The notes under the pieces were generated by a model. That model saw only the letters and a list, made by a program, of their open reading frames with translations. It was not told the origin of the DNA and did not search any database. From NCBI GenBank assembly GCA_028456385.1, contig JALNQF010000072.1, positions 124,001-188,000 of the forward strand: a stretch of 64,000 bases of DNA, written 5' to 3'. The stretch comes from Ophiosphaerella korrae. Taxonomy: Eukaryota > Ascomycota > Dothideomycetes > Pleosporales > Phaeosphaeriaceae. The stretch's first letter is position 1; each line of letters opens with the position of its first letter. Positions 21,632 through 33,419 of the stretch are shown piece after piece. A program made the position numbers and the translations under genes.

Positions 21632-22733
21632 ATGAAGGCTGTCTTATCAGTACTCAGCGTGGTAGTCGCTGTGGCTTTTGCTCAAGAGGACCGTTGCGAC
21701 GCACCATATCCTAAAACCTTTTGTAACACCACTGAAATCCTCAAATTCGAATCTTCGGACTGCAAACCTTACCACGTCTTCGTCACCCGTGGTTCTGATG
21801 AACCCTATCCTGGCCGTCAAGGCAATATCACTGCATCAATCTGCTCGCGGCTAGGGAGCAATGATTGCAACTTTGAGAACATCGATTATCCTGCCAAAAG
21901 CACAGGATGGGGAAAGGATGAATGGTGCAAGTCTGCGAACAAAGGTGCGCTGGCCGGTCAAGCACAAATGCGAAGCTTCAGTAAAAAGTGTCCCAACACG
22001 AAGTTGATTTTACTGGGCTTCTCACAAGGAGCATCTGTTGCGCAGGACATCTTAGGTGGTGGCGGTGGAAAGGTTTTTGAATGCGAACAACCGAGCAGCC
22101 CAGCTATGGATGCAGCCACTGCGCCAGGGCTAAACAGTGCGTGCCAGAAATTCCTAACAACTGATATAGGCCACTACTAACAATTTAATAGTCATAGCAG
22201 CGGTCACATTTGGCGCCGTATCTCGCTCCCGCAACCAAAACTTCACCATCGGCGACGGCGTGAACTTCGACGGTCGCCGCGCCCGCACACCCACACAAGT
22301 CGCAGCCCTCAACAAGTTTTCTAGCGTCCTACGAGACTACTGCCACCACGGCGACCCCATGTGTGCCGTAGGCAGCAAGCCCGAAAACGTCTGGGTCCAT
22401 CTCGACTACTTCCTCGCACACAACGAAGAAGTTATAGCCTGGATTGCCGACGTAGCCAAGAAGGACGTCAAACAAGTGAGTAATTCTGGCCCCGGCACAC
22501 GATTCCACGAGTCGACTACGGTGATTGCGAAGTCTGCTGCGCTGCCTACGGTTACCCCTTCGATGGTGCAAACTTTGCCGGATACACGAGCTGACGCTTC
22601 CGAGGCCCAATCTTCTCAGACGGGAAATGCACAGGTGGAGAGTGCGAAGACGGGGGCGGCGCAAGAGTTGAAGCCGTGCATAGGCTGTAGATCACTTGTT
22701 TTAGGCGTGTTGTTTGCTGCATTTCAGCTGTGA
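21632..22733 (+). CDS. Secreted cutinase / acetylxylan esterase-like enzyme
   Basis: Two exons (21632-22136 and 22192-22733; 55 bp intron, donor GTGCGT, branch CTAAC, acceptor TAG) encode 348 residues. Residues 1-17 are a signal peptide. The family's nucleophile elbow GFSQGA places Ser at about 131; Asp223 (in GDPMC) and His238 (in WVHLDY) complete the triad. Several Cys pairs fit the disulfides of this fold. After residue 250 a Ser/Thr/Ala-rich stretch leads to a short hydrophobic end (LVLGVLFAAFQL), suggesting GPI anchoring, which makes it a wall-bound more than a freely secreted esterase. It would hydrolyse cutin, acetylated xylan or similar esters; the substrate cannot be fixed from sequence. 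The ATG at 21632 was chosen because it begins the signal peptide. Confidence 0.9.
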
Positions 22734-23360
22734 ATTCTGGGTTGCAACTTTTGAGGCGATTTGCTTGAGTCTGGGATATGGATGGAGTGGAACCCCTCAA
22801 TACTGGGAAGAAGATAGATTAGGGCCTGATTCGACACGAGTGCGATAGCATAGCATGGCGTTGAAAGGCCTAGTAATTGATATATGGCTGTGGTTTATAC
22901 GGTTATGCCCATGTGTTTCCAGGGTGCTGGTCGAAAGAGCAGTACGCCTCACGACTTGTACAAGAATGGACTATCTGAAGATAACAGCGCTTCACTCTTA
23001 GCTCACTGGTTTGCTCAAAGTTCACAGTGTCAGAAAACCTTGAAAGTTTGAAGTTGAGGTGGCTTCAACGTCCATGTCAGGAGTGGTGAAGGGAGACTCA
23101 CTGCTATTGGCCGCTAGCGTCTAGACCAGCGCCACAGCCAAGAACGGCAAGCGGCACTGAGTACCACGGCTGCGCCTCACGCATCTCATGGCGCATCCCT
23201 CCTGCCCCCCAAACTTCACAGCTGGACGCCTTTTTCTGATTTTTTGCCCCATGTCCAACTCCTTTATCCCACAGCGATGACCATGACGGCCAGCCCTGTC
23301 TCTCTTGAACTTCATCCATTGCCCTTTTGACCTCGGCCACGCCCGCCCCTGATCGCCACA
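22734..23360. other. Intergenic region
   Basis: This is 3' flank of the esterase and promoter of the next gene. A TTTGCTCA octamer near 23000 is probably chance. Minus-strand frames at 23104-23361 are not supported. Confidence 0.5.
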
Positions 23361-25142
23361 ATGCCCATGCTCACCCCCTCACGCATAGCCATTGTGGTAC
23401 TCTCGCTGTCCCTCTTCAGTTTCTTCTGGACGCTGGGATTCCCTTACCAGCTGGGAGAGCCCGCGAAGCCGGTCATAGACCACTACGACTACAAGAATGT
23501 CCACTCAGAGCCAATAATACCCGCGCCTTCAATACCGTCGCGCACACGACACGCCACACAGCAAACGCCGACAAGAGCTGGCAAACGGCCAGAGGGCGAA
23601 GGTGATGAGAGATGGAACGATGCCACAAGGGTGGCTAGCCAGACGCATTTGCCGGCGCCTACCGAGACGGGCGCCGTTGGGGTTGGGAACCATGGCGAGG
23701 GTACCAACACTACCAATGCGAATGCAACGCTACCCGCCAACGTACCAAGCCAATTGTCGAATAAGCCGACGGCCGAATTCTGCAAAGACGTCCGTGGCGC
23801 ACCACACGTCATGGTCATCCTGCGAACCTCCAAAGCCGAAATCGCCGAGAAACTGCCTTCCCAACTACGGGGCCTGCTCTCCTGCGTGCCCAATTTTGCT
23901 ATCTTCAGCGACCACGCAGGCAAGTTCGACGGCATTCCTGTTCACAACGCGCTCGAGAACATCGGCAGCGAGACGAAGCGAACACACGATGAATTCCGCG
24001 AATACCAGATTATGCATGCCGATGAGGATCACAAGCCCGATGCAGGGAAAACCAAGGATCTGGACAAGTGGAAGTTCTTGCCCATGGTATACAAGGCCTA
24101 CTATCTGAAGCCAGATGCAAAGTTCTTCGTCTTCATCGAGGCTGATACAAGCTTAAGCTGGACCAACATGCTGCAATGGGTGCATAGGCTGGACTACCGC
24201 ATACCGTATTATAGCGGTGCGCCTACCTTTATCAACGGCGTACGGATTGCACAGCGCGGCTCAGGCATTATGCTATCCCAAGGTGCACTACGGCGGTACG
24301 CCAAATCCTACGATGAATTATACTCGATCAAGTGGGAAGTTGAGCTTGGAAAGGGATGTTGTGGTGATCTCGCGCTCGCACAGGCTCTCGGCGACGCACA
24401 CGTCGAATTTTACACCTCATGGCCGCTCATGCAAGGCGAGCAACCTGCCTCGCTCGACTACACCAACAAACACTGGTGCGCGCCTGCCGTAACATGGCAC
24501 CACACCAACGGCGAAACCCTCGACGAAATCTGGGCCTCGCAAAAGAATTGGACCTCACAACACGGCTGGCAAACGCCATTCCTCTACCGTGACGCCTTCC
24601 ACACCTTCGTAACGCCCCATATGTCTGCTAAAAAAGAAAAATGGGACAACGCATCTCAAGATACCAAGATTGTCGCGCCACAAGGCCGCCAACAACAACT
24701 CAAAGACGAAGAAGAACGCGGCAAGAAACACGAAGAAGACGAAAAGAAAGAACGGGAAAAAGCGCAAGAGAGAGAGCACCCCTCCATGCCACCATCCCCC
24801 GCATCCCACTTCAGCAACCCACCCCCAGCCAAACGCTTCTCCCTCATCAGACACAACGACAAGCCCAAAGAAATCGACTGGGATAAGCTTGCTGAAGCCT
24901 TCAAAGACGCCGCCGACTCCGCCGACAATTGCCGTCGAGCCTGCAAGCAAATCGAAAACTGTCTACAATGGCGCTACAAGGCCGCTGGCGACGGTGAATG
25001 CCACCTAGGAAAAGTGCTTCGACTGGGCAAGGTGGTCAAGGATGGGGACGAACCATGGAGTAGTGGGTGGGTTGTTGATCGCATTGAACGTGTGATCAAG
25101 GAGTGGGAGTGCAAGGATGTGAGGTGGGGGTTTTACCAGTGA
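23361..25142 (+). CDS. GT31/fringe-like type II membrane glycosyltransferase with PAN-like tail
   Basis: A single exon of 593 residues. Residues 9-26 form a signal anchor, followed by a Ser/Thr/Pro-rich stem to about 145. The catalytic region runs from about 150 to 430: FFVFIEADTSLSW places Glu-Ala-Asp at about 260-262 where fringe-like enzymes have their metal-binding D-x-D, and a GKGCCGDLALA block near 335 matches the loop that positions donor sugar in this family. A Lys/Glu-rich charged linker (about 435-480) leads to a C-terminal Cys-rich segment (CRRACKQIENCLQW near 525, then ECHLGK) resembling a PAN/apple module. The likely location is the Golgi lumen, adding hexoses to glycoproteins or glycolipids. 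Donor and acceptor are unknown. Confidence 0.85.
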   Translation: MPMLTPSRIAIVVLSLSLFSFFWTLGFPYQLGEPAKPVIDHYDYKNVHSEPIIPAPSIPSRTRHATQQTPTRAGKRPEGEGDERWNDATRVASQTHLPAPTETGAVGVGNHGEGTNTTNANATLPANVPSQLSNKPTAEFCKDVRGAPHVMVILRTSKAEIAEKLPSQLRGLLSCVPNFAIFSDHAGKFDGIPVHNALENIGSETKRTHDEFREYQIMHADEDHKPDAGKTKDLDKWKFLPMVYKAYYLKPDAKFFVFIEADTSLSWTNMLQWVHRLDYRIPYYSGAPTFINGVRIAQRGSGIMLSQGALRRYAKSYDELYSIKWEVELGKGCCGDLALAQALGDAHVEFYTSWPLMQGEQPASLDYTNKHWCAPAVTWHHTNGETLDEIWASQKNWTSQHGWQTPFLYRDAFHTFVTPHMSAKKEKWDNASQDTKIVAPQGRQQQLKDEEERGKKHEEDEKKEREKAQEREHPSMPPSPASHFSNPPPAKRFSLIRHNDKPKEIDWDKLAEAFKDAADSADNCRRACKQIENCLQWRYKAAGDGECHLGKVLRLGKVVKDGDEPWSSGWVVDRIERVIKEWECKDVRWGFYQ

Positions 25143-25852
25143 GCGTTTAGATGTTGATATTTGACGTTTTGGTTTAGGCATTGCATTGGTGTTTTGGGGT
25201 GGATTGGATTATGTTGTATACAGAATACCCGGCGCGTGATGTGGGTGTTTGTTGTATGTTACTAAGATATACGAGGCATGTAGAATTTGATAACGTCGTT
25301 TTTTGGGACTGGGTTTTGTGTGGGCTTTGGAGTCTTGTGACCAATTGTATGCAGATCTTGCTAACATTCATATTCTAAACAAGCTAAGTAACGTTATCTA
25401 ACATCTTCCTTCAAACCAGCAAGCATTGCATAATTGCTTCTATTTCTCGACAGCTTTTGCAGTAGATTTAATACCCTCCTGTCTTTACCTGATTTGATAT
25501 CAAGACTTGGTCTCATTGGAACGGCAACTATGATCCCTGTCCGGCAGCTACTGGGGACCCATTATGACGCAGTCTTGATATCGGCAGTATTCCCCACCCT
25601 GATGACTTCATTCGCCAGTCTATATGGCACGCAGCTGTCGGACAAGGTGCATATGGAATACTAGAGAGAAACCCTTGTCTACTACCATCCCGCCTTTGAA
25701 TAACGAAACCATCACTTTTAGAACATGACATGCTTCATCTGTACTGGTTCGAGTGGTGGTACAAAAACACACCTTCACCTCATGACAGAGTTGGGTCTAC
25801 CTTATCGCTTGTCTATATTCATCTTCAATCATTCTCATTCGCGACCATCGAA
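25143..25852. other. Intergenic region
   Basis: No gene supported. Short frames (25181-25664) lack any protein signature. The final part is the leader of the pseudogene that follows. Confidence 0.5.
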
Positions 25853-27697
25853 ATGGCGCCCGCCGAACCCAACGCAAAACCATCCGAGGCCCAAGGCGAG
25901 CTCCCGTTTTTCGCAGAAGAGCGAAAAGCATGGAAAGGGTACATCGAATCGGAGAGATATCCGGAAAAGAAGAAGCAGGCAGCTGAGATCTTGGCGCGAT
26001 ATGACTTTCCTGTTGTGAGTACTGACATCATGGATTGGCAGTACGGTATCTAAAACAGAATTAACAGCCGCCCGAGTATCAACTGCTGCCGCTTCCTAAA
26101 AACCAACCCTGTGCTAGAGGGAGTGCGCTGGAAGTACTGCCACTATGCCATAGGCTCGACGCTGAGTGCCAACCTGATATATCATGGCAATATGTACTCA
26201 AAGAGAAGAGCGAAGATGTGATCCATGTTCTACAGTTTCCTTACAATGGGAACCACCAAGGGTGCGTCAGGGTCCGTAAATGCTTTCCCAGTAGCTGACA
26301 TACGTACATAAACGCTTAGTCGAGATGCCTGTCATCCATTGCATCCTAGAGCTCGTTCTAATTTCGCTAGACTGAAACTACCGCAAACAAGGACCATTTC
26401 GTTCAGAACCACGGCGGCATTCCAGAAATCGACCCGAATGAGTACTTTTTTCGAAGTTGAGGGCCCGTGAACGAGCCGAAGCAGATCACTTTGAGTGAGC
26501 TTCATTGGTACTGATACATACTTTAAGAAGGGTCACGTTTATAACTACGCTGTGTCCGTACCAACGAGGAGGATGAAGATCAACGAAGCCATGCTTGCGT
26601 GAGAAATGAATGGTGAGCCACTACTAGCTATCCATGGCGCGCCTCTTCGAGTTGTTGTCATGGGCTATATTAGTGCTAGAAGTGGCTCACTCGCATCAAT
26701 GTCATTCGTGACCCCACGATGGCACCGGTTCAGATGAAAGAGTGCCTCTATTACACACCTCAAGTCGGAAACATAATGCTACTTATAGCAACGGTTTTAG
26801 TACCCAGACCTGCCTGTAGCAAGCGCGATCATGACACTGGTTGATAAGGATGTCATCATACATGATGGCAAGATCAAGATAACGGGCTGGGCATATAGTG
26901 GCAACGGCTGGATAGAGAGGGTGGAAGTCAGCAACGATGGTGGAGGAGTATGATATGAAGTTCCTTATAACCAGATGAGCAAAAAATACTTCCACGCGTG
27001 GCGCACTTAGGAATTCGAGATTCCAGTCGATGCTGAAGGATAGCTATAAGTCTTCTCAGTGCTACATATACCTTTCCATGTCGTTGACGGGGACCAGGGA
27101 GTTTTGTGTACGATGCTGAGACAATGCTCTCAATGTAAGTCTTCTTTTACCCAGGTCCGAAACGGGCATCGGATACCATAAGTAGCCATATCCGGCTAGG
27201 CGTACGCTCAGCTGCATAGACTTCCCCAGATTACGGAGCATGCACAAAGCTTCTGGAAGAATAGTTCGCTAACAGTGCCGAAAGACACAGCCGACGTTTG
27301 TTCGATCCGCTTGGTGCGCACTGATCCATTAATGCCCATCAAACACATACTAACCTGGTGTAGGAACTGGGATCTCCACGTCACGTCCTCATGCCAGTAA
27401 GTAGACCCTGAGAGTTAGACCGAACGGCTAATCGATGTTGTTGCTAACCGGAGAATCTAGTCGCGTTAAACTGTATGCATTTTCCCCAGATCACTTCACT
27501 GTTTGGAAGTATGCTAATGATTGAATAGCTATAGCGTAAACAAGAGCAAACTGTTGACGGCTAAACGCCTCAAGTAGTATGAAGAACATGGAACTGATTT
27601 CATGCCTTTGACAAGGCCAGTACCCTTCGACCTAGAGACAGACGAGGAATATCTTGAAGAAATGAAGAAGCGCGGAGGGCGCGATCCAGTCGAGTGA
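25853..27697 (+). pseudogene. Decayed sulfite-oxidase-like molybdopterin oxidoreductase
   Basis: An intact first exon starts at ATG 25853 and ends at a good donor (intron 26015-26067). After that, recognisable pieces of a eukaryotic molybdopterin oxidoreductase appear in order but in shifting frames: NPVLEGVRWK near 26100, WQYVLKEK near 26190, NHGGIPEID near 26410, VNEPKQITL near 26470, EMNGEPL near 26603, ITGWAYSGNGW near 26880, YEVPYNQ near 26955, HAWR near 26997, and an apparently complete C terminus (EEMKKRGGRDPVE) ending at 27697. In-frame stops include 26600, 26951, 27008, 27041 and 27575; several sit where the family has Trp or Gln, implying G-to-A or C-to-T changes, plus one-base indels near 26100 and 26450. 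The functional form would have oxidised a small anion using a Mo cofactor. Confidence 0.8.
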
Positions 27698-28941
27698 GGT
27701 AATGGGAACAAGTATTCAGGTACATCAATCACATCCCGCATCAGGAGTCCACATCTACCTGTTTCTATTTCTCCCCTTACATACACGGAATGCATATAAT
27801 CACACAATCCTGCATTTACAGATCTCGCCTGTCGAATTCGGCGCCATGCAGCGCTTCTCGCCTTCCCATTCTGGCTGATGTTTGCGTCTCTTTTACCCGT
27901 CCTGACAGCCCACATATGCAATCCAATCACACATCCCGAACCATCCTTCCCTCAGCCTAAACATTACTCCTTCCAGTACAGCAACCCACAGCACACAACC
28001 CAAACGGGCCATCCCCAGAATGCATGTCGCCATGTTCTTCGCGAAGAATATCCCACCCCTGTCACCCAATGCGGCTAATATCGACTGCGACAACCCCCAT
28101 GGCGCAAACCACACCGCGCAGTTTCATGCGACGGTAGTTTTCCCCGGATCGCCATGGCAAAGGCTGGGAGCGCCCATGGTGTGTACATCACCCGAGATGA
28201 CGGAAGGACCCTGTGGAGGCTCGTGATGAGGAAGATGAAGGGTCATGGATCGTAGATGGGAGGACGTCCAGTGTAGCCTTTTTGGCTAGTGATATGCGGC
28301 TGTGACGCACTGGTGGGACTGGACCCATGGGTAGGATGTGTGTGAGGAACGTTGAGGCTGTATATCAGCCATGGCGTTGACGAGATGAAAGGTATGTGCT
28401 CGAGCTGCTCGTTTTTGCTCTTTGCAATTTACTTTCTTTTCTGTGTGAAAACTAGTCATTCTTTTTGGGATTTGAACGATTTTTTTTTTCGAAGTTTATT
28501 AGTGTTCATCTATTTGCATTTTTATCCTTGGAACAGCGGCCTTGCTAAGCGGACACTGCCGCGTTTTGTAATACGTCACTGTCATTATGGATTATCACGG
28601 TACATCGGTTTTTGGGAGATGTAGAAAAGTTTTGTCGCGAGAAAATGGACAGCAACAACGAAGTTTGCGAAATGATTCAATGACGTGGGTGTTCACTTCC
28701 AAATGGCTGCACTCTGTATCTGACAACAAATAGTTCATGGCCACGTGCAGTGCCTGCACAACCCTACCAAAAAATACCTTACGAAGACGACTGTATACCG
28801 CTATTAGGAAGACAATCCGACTCTTACTTGTGGCCGAGTTCTTCACTTAGGAGTTCATCCACTTCATCTGGGAGATGGTCCTCCATTCTAACGATACCAC
28901 GTTGGTGTCGCCTTTCATTTTCAAATCGTTCCACCACATTC
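27698..28941. other. Intergenic region
   Basis: This 1.24 kb has no gene that I can support. Open frames near 27893-28226 exist on both strands but have no motif or splice logic. A GTG-initiated extension of the following gene (from 28750) was rejected in favour of ATG 28942. Confidence 0.5.
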
Positions 28942-30099
28942 ATGTTGTACCTGTTTTTATCTCTTCTTTTTTTCACTTCTTCAACATCTGCAGTTCCACT
29001 TCAATATTCGCGACATTATGCACTAGCAAAGCGACAAGCGATTCCTGATCGGTTTGGGAATGATGGGAGTCAGCATGGACCAGTAGCTCCACAGCCACCG
29101 CCACGCGTAGCTACAACTACAGAAGCCATAGTCTCGACTATCGTAGCAACCTCAACCAATGCCCCGGCCACCATTGTTCCAGCGACATCAACCATTCCAA
29201 GAATACCCACGAGCTCTACTGGAGTATTGAGCACGTCGGTCTTGACCGCATCATTATCTTTACCTCCGGTAGCCTCCATTATACCGGTGTCATCATCTCA
29301 AGCCAGCCCCACCTCAGCAAGACCAGAGGAAATACCAGGTGAAGTTCCACCCCTAGTTTTCACAAGCACTATCCCATCCTCAACCACCACCCCATCTGGA
29401 CCAGGCTCGGAAAACCAACTCCAACGCACAGAACCAGAGGGTTCAGTATCCTCAGCCACCATTGCCGGCGTAGCGGTCGGTGGCTTGATCTTAATAGCCC
29501 TCATCATCGGCACCGCTTTCATCTTCTACCGCCGCAAGGAAGCGCGCGAAATCGAAGAAATTCCCATTCGCCGCAGCAAACTTGGCAGCAGACTAGGTTT
29601 CCGGATTTTCGGCAGCCACTACGACGACAGCATCGCTCGATCAAGAGGTCAACCTAAGTTCACAGAACGGTCACCGTCTCCCCAAGGACGCGATACTCCA
29701 GAGAAGAAAAAGTCACCACAGACAACATTAAACATCGACAAACCCTATCCTCCAACTATCAATGTATCCAAGACCCCAGTGTCACCGAGCATTTACTCGC
29801 CTGACCGCCTGACTCGCGCCACACGTATTTCTACAATGACGTTTGGCAGCGTGGGCGGCTGGCTCGATAAATCTACAATTGGGCGTCCGCAGCCAGCTTT
29901 CATGGGAACACCGAGCCAATTGTTAGATGCGCCGAAGCCGTTATTTGCGAGGGAGCAGGTCAAAGCTGATAGTTCCGCGCCGTGGATTGAGAAGGGGCGT
30001 ATCAGTCCACCGAGGCCGATGAGGCCTGAGAGTGCGGAGCCGCTGGGCAGGCTGAGTGGGATGGGGTATGGGTTGGGGATGATGGGGAAGCCCAAATAG
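28942..30099 (+). CDS. Single-TM Ser/Thr-rich cell-surface protein (wall-sensor-like)
   Basis: 385 residues from ATG 28942, which begins directly with a signal peptide (LYLFLSLLFFTSS). A dibasic LAKR at about 30 could be a Kex2 site. The ectodomain (about 35-170) is rich in Ser, Thr, Pro and Val, as in O-mannosylated wall proteins. A Gly/Ala/Leu/Ile-rich TM segment (AGVAVGGLILIALIIGTAFIFY) around 175-195 is followed by the stop-transfer RRKEAREIEE. The cytoplasmic tail (about 190 residues) is Ser/Pro-rich with several SP and TP sites that could be phosphorylated. This layout resembles fungal Mid2/Wsc-type stress sensors, but no Cys-rich WSC domain is present, so the sensor role is inference from architecture alone. 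Confidence 0.85.
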   Translation: MLYLFLSLLFFTSSTSAVPLQYSRHYALAKRQAIPDRFGNDGSQHGPVAPQPPPRVATTTEAIVSTIVATSTNAPATIVPATSTIPRIPTSSTGVLSTSVLTASLSLPPVASIIPVSSSQASPTSARPEEIPGEVPPLVFTSTIPSSTTTPSGPGSENQLQRTEPEGSVSSATIAGVAVGGLILIALIIGTAFIFYRRKEAREIEEIPIRRSKLGSRLGFRIFGSHYDDSIARSRGQPKFTERSPSPQGRDTPEKKKSPQTTLNIDKPYPPTINVSKTPVSPSIYSPDRLTRATRISTMTFGSVGGWLDKSTIGRPQPAFMGTPSQLLDAPKPLFAREQVKADSSAPWIEKGRISPPRPMRPESAEPLGRLSGMGYGLGMMGKPK

Positions 30100-30342
30100 G
30101 GTTTAGGGCTAGTGCTCGATTCATGTAGGTATTAGTTATCTATAGTCAACATTTTAGGATAGGTATATCTTCACACCTCATCAATATAAACTCGAACACG
30201 AAATTCAGACCAGATCATTTCTCAGATTTGGCAATAATATTTGTATTATCTGTTGGCAAAGAGTTGGATTGCAGATTGAGGTTTAGGGTAATCATGCCCA
30301 CTCTAGTTTGTTTCCTAGCTCTTTGGGACTGCCCTTGTCTTT

Positions 30343-31773
30343 CTAGGCGATACCATTGTATGCCAGACGATTGGCGCCGCCCTTGACATCTGTCACAATG
30401 TCAGGCGTTGCCAGAGCGTACACTCGGTCCTTGACATCAGCAGCGCTCATTGGCCCTTCCAAGCCACGGATGTACGAAACCAAACCAGCAACAAGAGGCG
30501 ATGCCATGGAAGTACCAGTCAATGAAGTTGTGGCAGTATCGGAAGTATAATAAGCAGATGTGATGGCAGTTCCAGGTGCCCAAATGCCAACTGCAGGGCC
30601 GTAGTTCGAGCCGTTCACGCCTGTAATCCTGGTGAGTCGCTTGTCGCCCTGTTCGATGTTTCCTACGCAGATAACTTCTGGAGAACGGGCAGGAGAAGTG
30701 CCGGATGCATCTACGTCTGAGTTTCCGGCTGCGACAACGGCGAGAGCGCCCTGTGCCCACGCAGCGGTCACGGCAGAATCGAAAGTTACGGAGCCTGAAC
30801 CGCCAAGCGACATGTTGATAACGGCAGTGTTCTGGCGACCATTGGAAACGATGTCACTGACAGCCCATTGAAGTCCAGAAATCACAGCAGACGTGGTACC
30901 GGATGATCCGTCGAAAACCTTGACGGCGATGAGGGTCGTCTTTTTGGCAACACCATAGGTGGTTCCACCAGAGATACCAGCAACATGACTGCTTTGCGTC
31001 AGGATATAATGGGGAAGGCCAGATCATATTAACTTACGTTCCGTGGCCGTTATTGTCAGTGTTTGTGCTACCTAACACTGCATTGAAGCCCCAAACTGCT
31101 CGTCCGTCAAAGTCATTGTGGGTGGTGCGAATGCCGGTGTCTAAGATAATGTGTTAGTCTGCTCGTCTCATTGGAGTATCTTGTCAAAACAATATTACGT
31201 GCCAATAATATATGTGAATGTGCCTTCGCCGGCAGTATCATCATATGTATAGGTAGTAGCTCCTGGTGCGCGGGAAGACAGCCTAGCCAGGTTCCAGGTG
31301 GGGTTGGATTCTGCTCACTAGTCAATAATTTTGAAACTTTGTCAATTGGTTTTCTTACGAGTCACTGTAGCGCTAATGCTCATGATGTAGTCAGGCTCTA
31401 CAACGAGGACCTGTGGATGATGTTAGTGCTGCTCAACATCATACTTTATTTCTATGGAATGTCTTACTTCATCCAGGGCTTTCAGCTTTTCAACAGTTGC
31501 AGCATCGAAAGATCCGGAATATCCTTTGAAGTCGCCAATTTGGAACTCGCGCTCTATGCCAGCGCCAGCATCACGCCTGTGCGCATTACGCGCAGCTATG
31601 CTGCGAACTGTGTTAAGGTGAGTAGCGATTGAGGCGGCGTCAACACCCGGTTTGAGCTGAATAAGGTACTTTCCGGGCTCAGCATCAGTAGCGCGCGAGG
31701 TAAGAGGAGCAGCGCTGGCAAGGAAAGGCGCAGCGGCCGCCGCAAGCGAGAGAAAACGGGCGAAGAGCTGCAT
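30343..31773 (-). CDS. Secreted subtilisin-like serine protease (S8) with I9 propeptide
   Basis: Five exons (31773-31468, 31410-31359, 31310-31203, 31140-31038, 30988-30343) encode 404 residues. There is a signal peptide at 1-21, an inhibitor_I9 propeptide ([10 protein letters not shown]... to VEPDYI) to about residue 115, then the mature protease. The catalytic triad is Asp156 (in DTGIRTTH), His191 (in GHGTHVAGI) and Ser350 (in GTSMASP). These extracellular alkaline proteases digest host or substrate protein. Introns 1, 2 and 4 have ordinary GT donors. Intron 3 (31141-31202) only works with a GC donor (GCACGT) and splits the Asp156 codon; the nearby GT, two bases on, breaks the frame. If that donor is not used, the gene is inactive, yet everything else is intact. 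Confidence 0.9.
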
Positions 31774-33419
31774 TGTGAGGCTGCTGACGGTGACTGAGAA
31801 GCGATGGCGTAAGGCTTGGACACAATAATATGCGGCTCTCGCACTGTTATATACTTATGGACAACAGGCAGCCATTAGTGCAATGACGTGAATGGTGAGA
31901 AGTATTGCAGTGGTGCACCCCAGAATAAGCAACTCTTGTCATTCTTAACTATTGCCACCTTGGGTGCAGCCTCCGGGAATCAAGACTTGGACCGATCACC
32001 GTTATAGGAATCTACCGGCGGATCATTAATTAATACCGTGAGCACGATTGGCGTGGCTGCCGAGTCATGGGCGGCCTAGGCCAGCTGATTCAGGGGTAAG
32101 ATTCGGCTGTAGTGTTGACTAGGCAAAGGCATGAATCGTCTATTTGTCGCCTTCCACCTTGAGCACCCTAGCCGTTCACTAAATCCAACATTGCACCCGT
32201 GTTATCATTACTATCCTCACGTCTTCTATTGGCAAAATTCGACTTAAAGTATTGTTTGCACAATTGGGTAGGTACCCAGATGGTCAGTGGCGCATAATCG
32301 ACAGGCTAGGGATAGATCAAGGTGAGCATCTCATGCCATCACGAATCTCCAAACTTGTTGATTGACTGCATCTGGCCTTGGTAAGTCGTTCTGGCTGTGC
32401 CCCGCGAGCACATAGTAAGCACTTGGTACTTAACCGTTCAGCCTTGACATGGCAGAAAGGATGCAATGCTGGCAGGACTCTGTACAACGTCCTACCAACG
32501 AGACACAGTCAGATTAGGCAACTCTTAGCCCGATGTACTAGATATGCGCGTGATTATTGGATTCACGAACGGCAGTATTGATCTACATGGTGGTGATGGC
32601 GCAATTGGCCGAATGCGCCGTTTGGGCCGTAAGTAGTGTCTCTTTAGGTGGAGATTTTGATGCGCATCAGCAAACCGTCCCTATAAAACATAATGACACA
32701 CATTCTAAGTATCCATCATGAGATATGCCAAGGGGAAGAGATTTGACTGGTATATTAAGGCGCTCATGGTCTCCATTTGCGACTTTTGGTTCCGCCCGGG
32801 TCAGCATTGCTAACGCAGGTCCAACCTAGCGGCCGTTGGCAAGGTCTAAATATAGCCAAATATAGCTATTATCTCTCGGATGAGCGACGTAGTATCCTCC
32901 ACACCCGCTTCAGCACAAGTCTGCCGGTTTAATCTCGAATACAAATTGGCGTTTCACCCTGCGATTCTTGGACGTCAACTGCTCGACATAGGTTGCAATG
33001 CGCATTTCAAAGAAACCAGTCGAGACAATAGTAATATTGAGTATGCGACACCGTACTATCACAACAACCCCAAGTGTCAAGAAGTGCGATACGCATATGT
33101 AGCTTAGCCATTCGTTTACATTTTAAGGCAGATTGTTTCTGCGCCCTAATCCTAGTGTTCAGACGTTTCGCATCGGAAGCAGTAAGAAATACTTAAGGCA
33201 AGTATAGATACATTTTAACTTCGTTTTTTTATTGCATCAGACATCGCTTTTCTTTTATTAAAGGTAGTTGCTTTCGGGCTCTTCATGCCTTCTTTGTGCG
33301 TGGTGGTTTCCCTTCCCATAGCGTACAGGCTAGTAGTCTCTATCATTAGATGCGAGAGCAACGCATACATTAGCCATTCTCATCATCACATAACATTACT
33401 GCCGCTCATTTCTTCCACC
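31774..33419. other. Divergent intergenic region, 1.6 kb
   Basis: Promoter space for the protease (-) and the basic orphan (+). An in-frame upstream ATG at 33285 could extend the orphan. Short frames at 32378-32581 and 32880-33107 are unsupported. No repeats noted. Confidence 0.5.

Noticed and set aside
28750..28941. GTG-started N-terminal extension of the Ser/Thr-rich surface protein
   Set aside because: ATG 28942 starts directly with a signal peptide; the extension would bury it.
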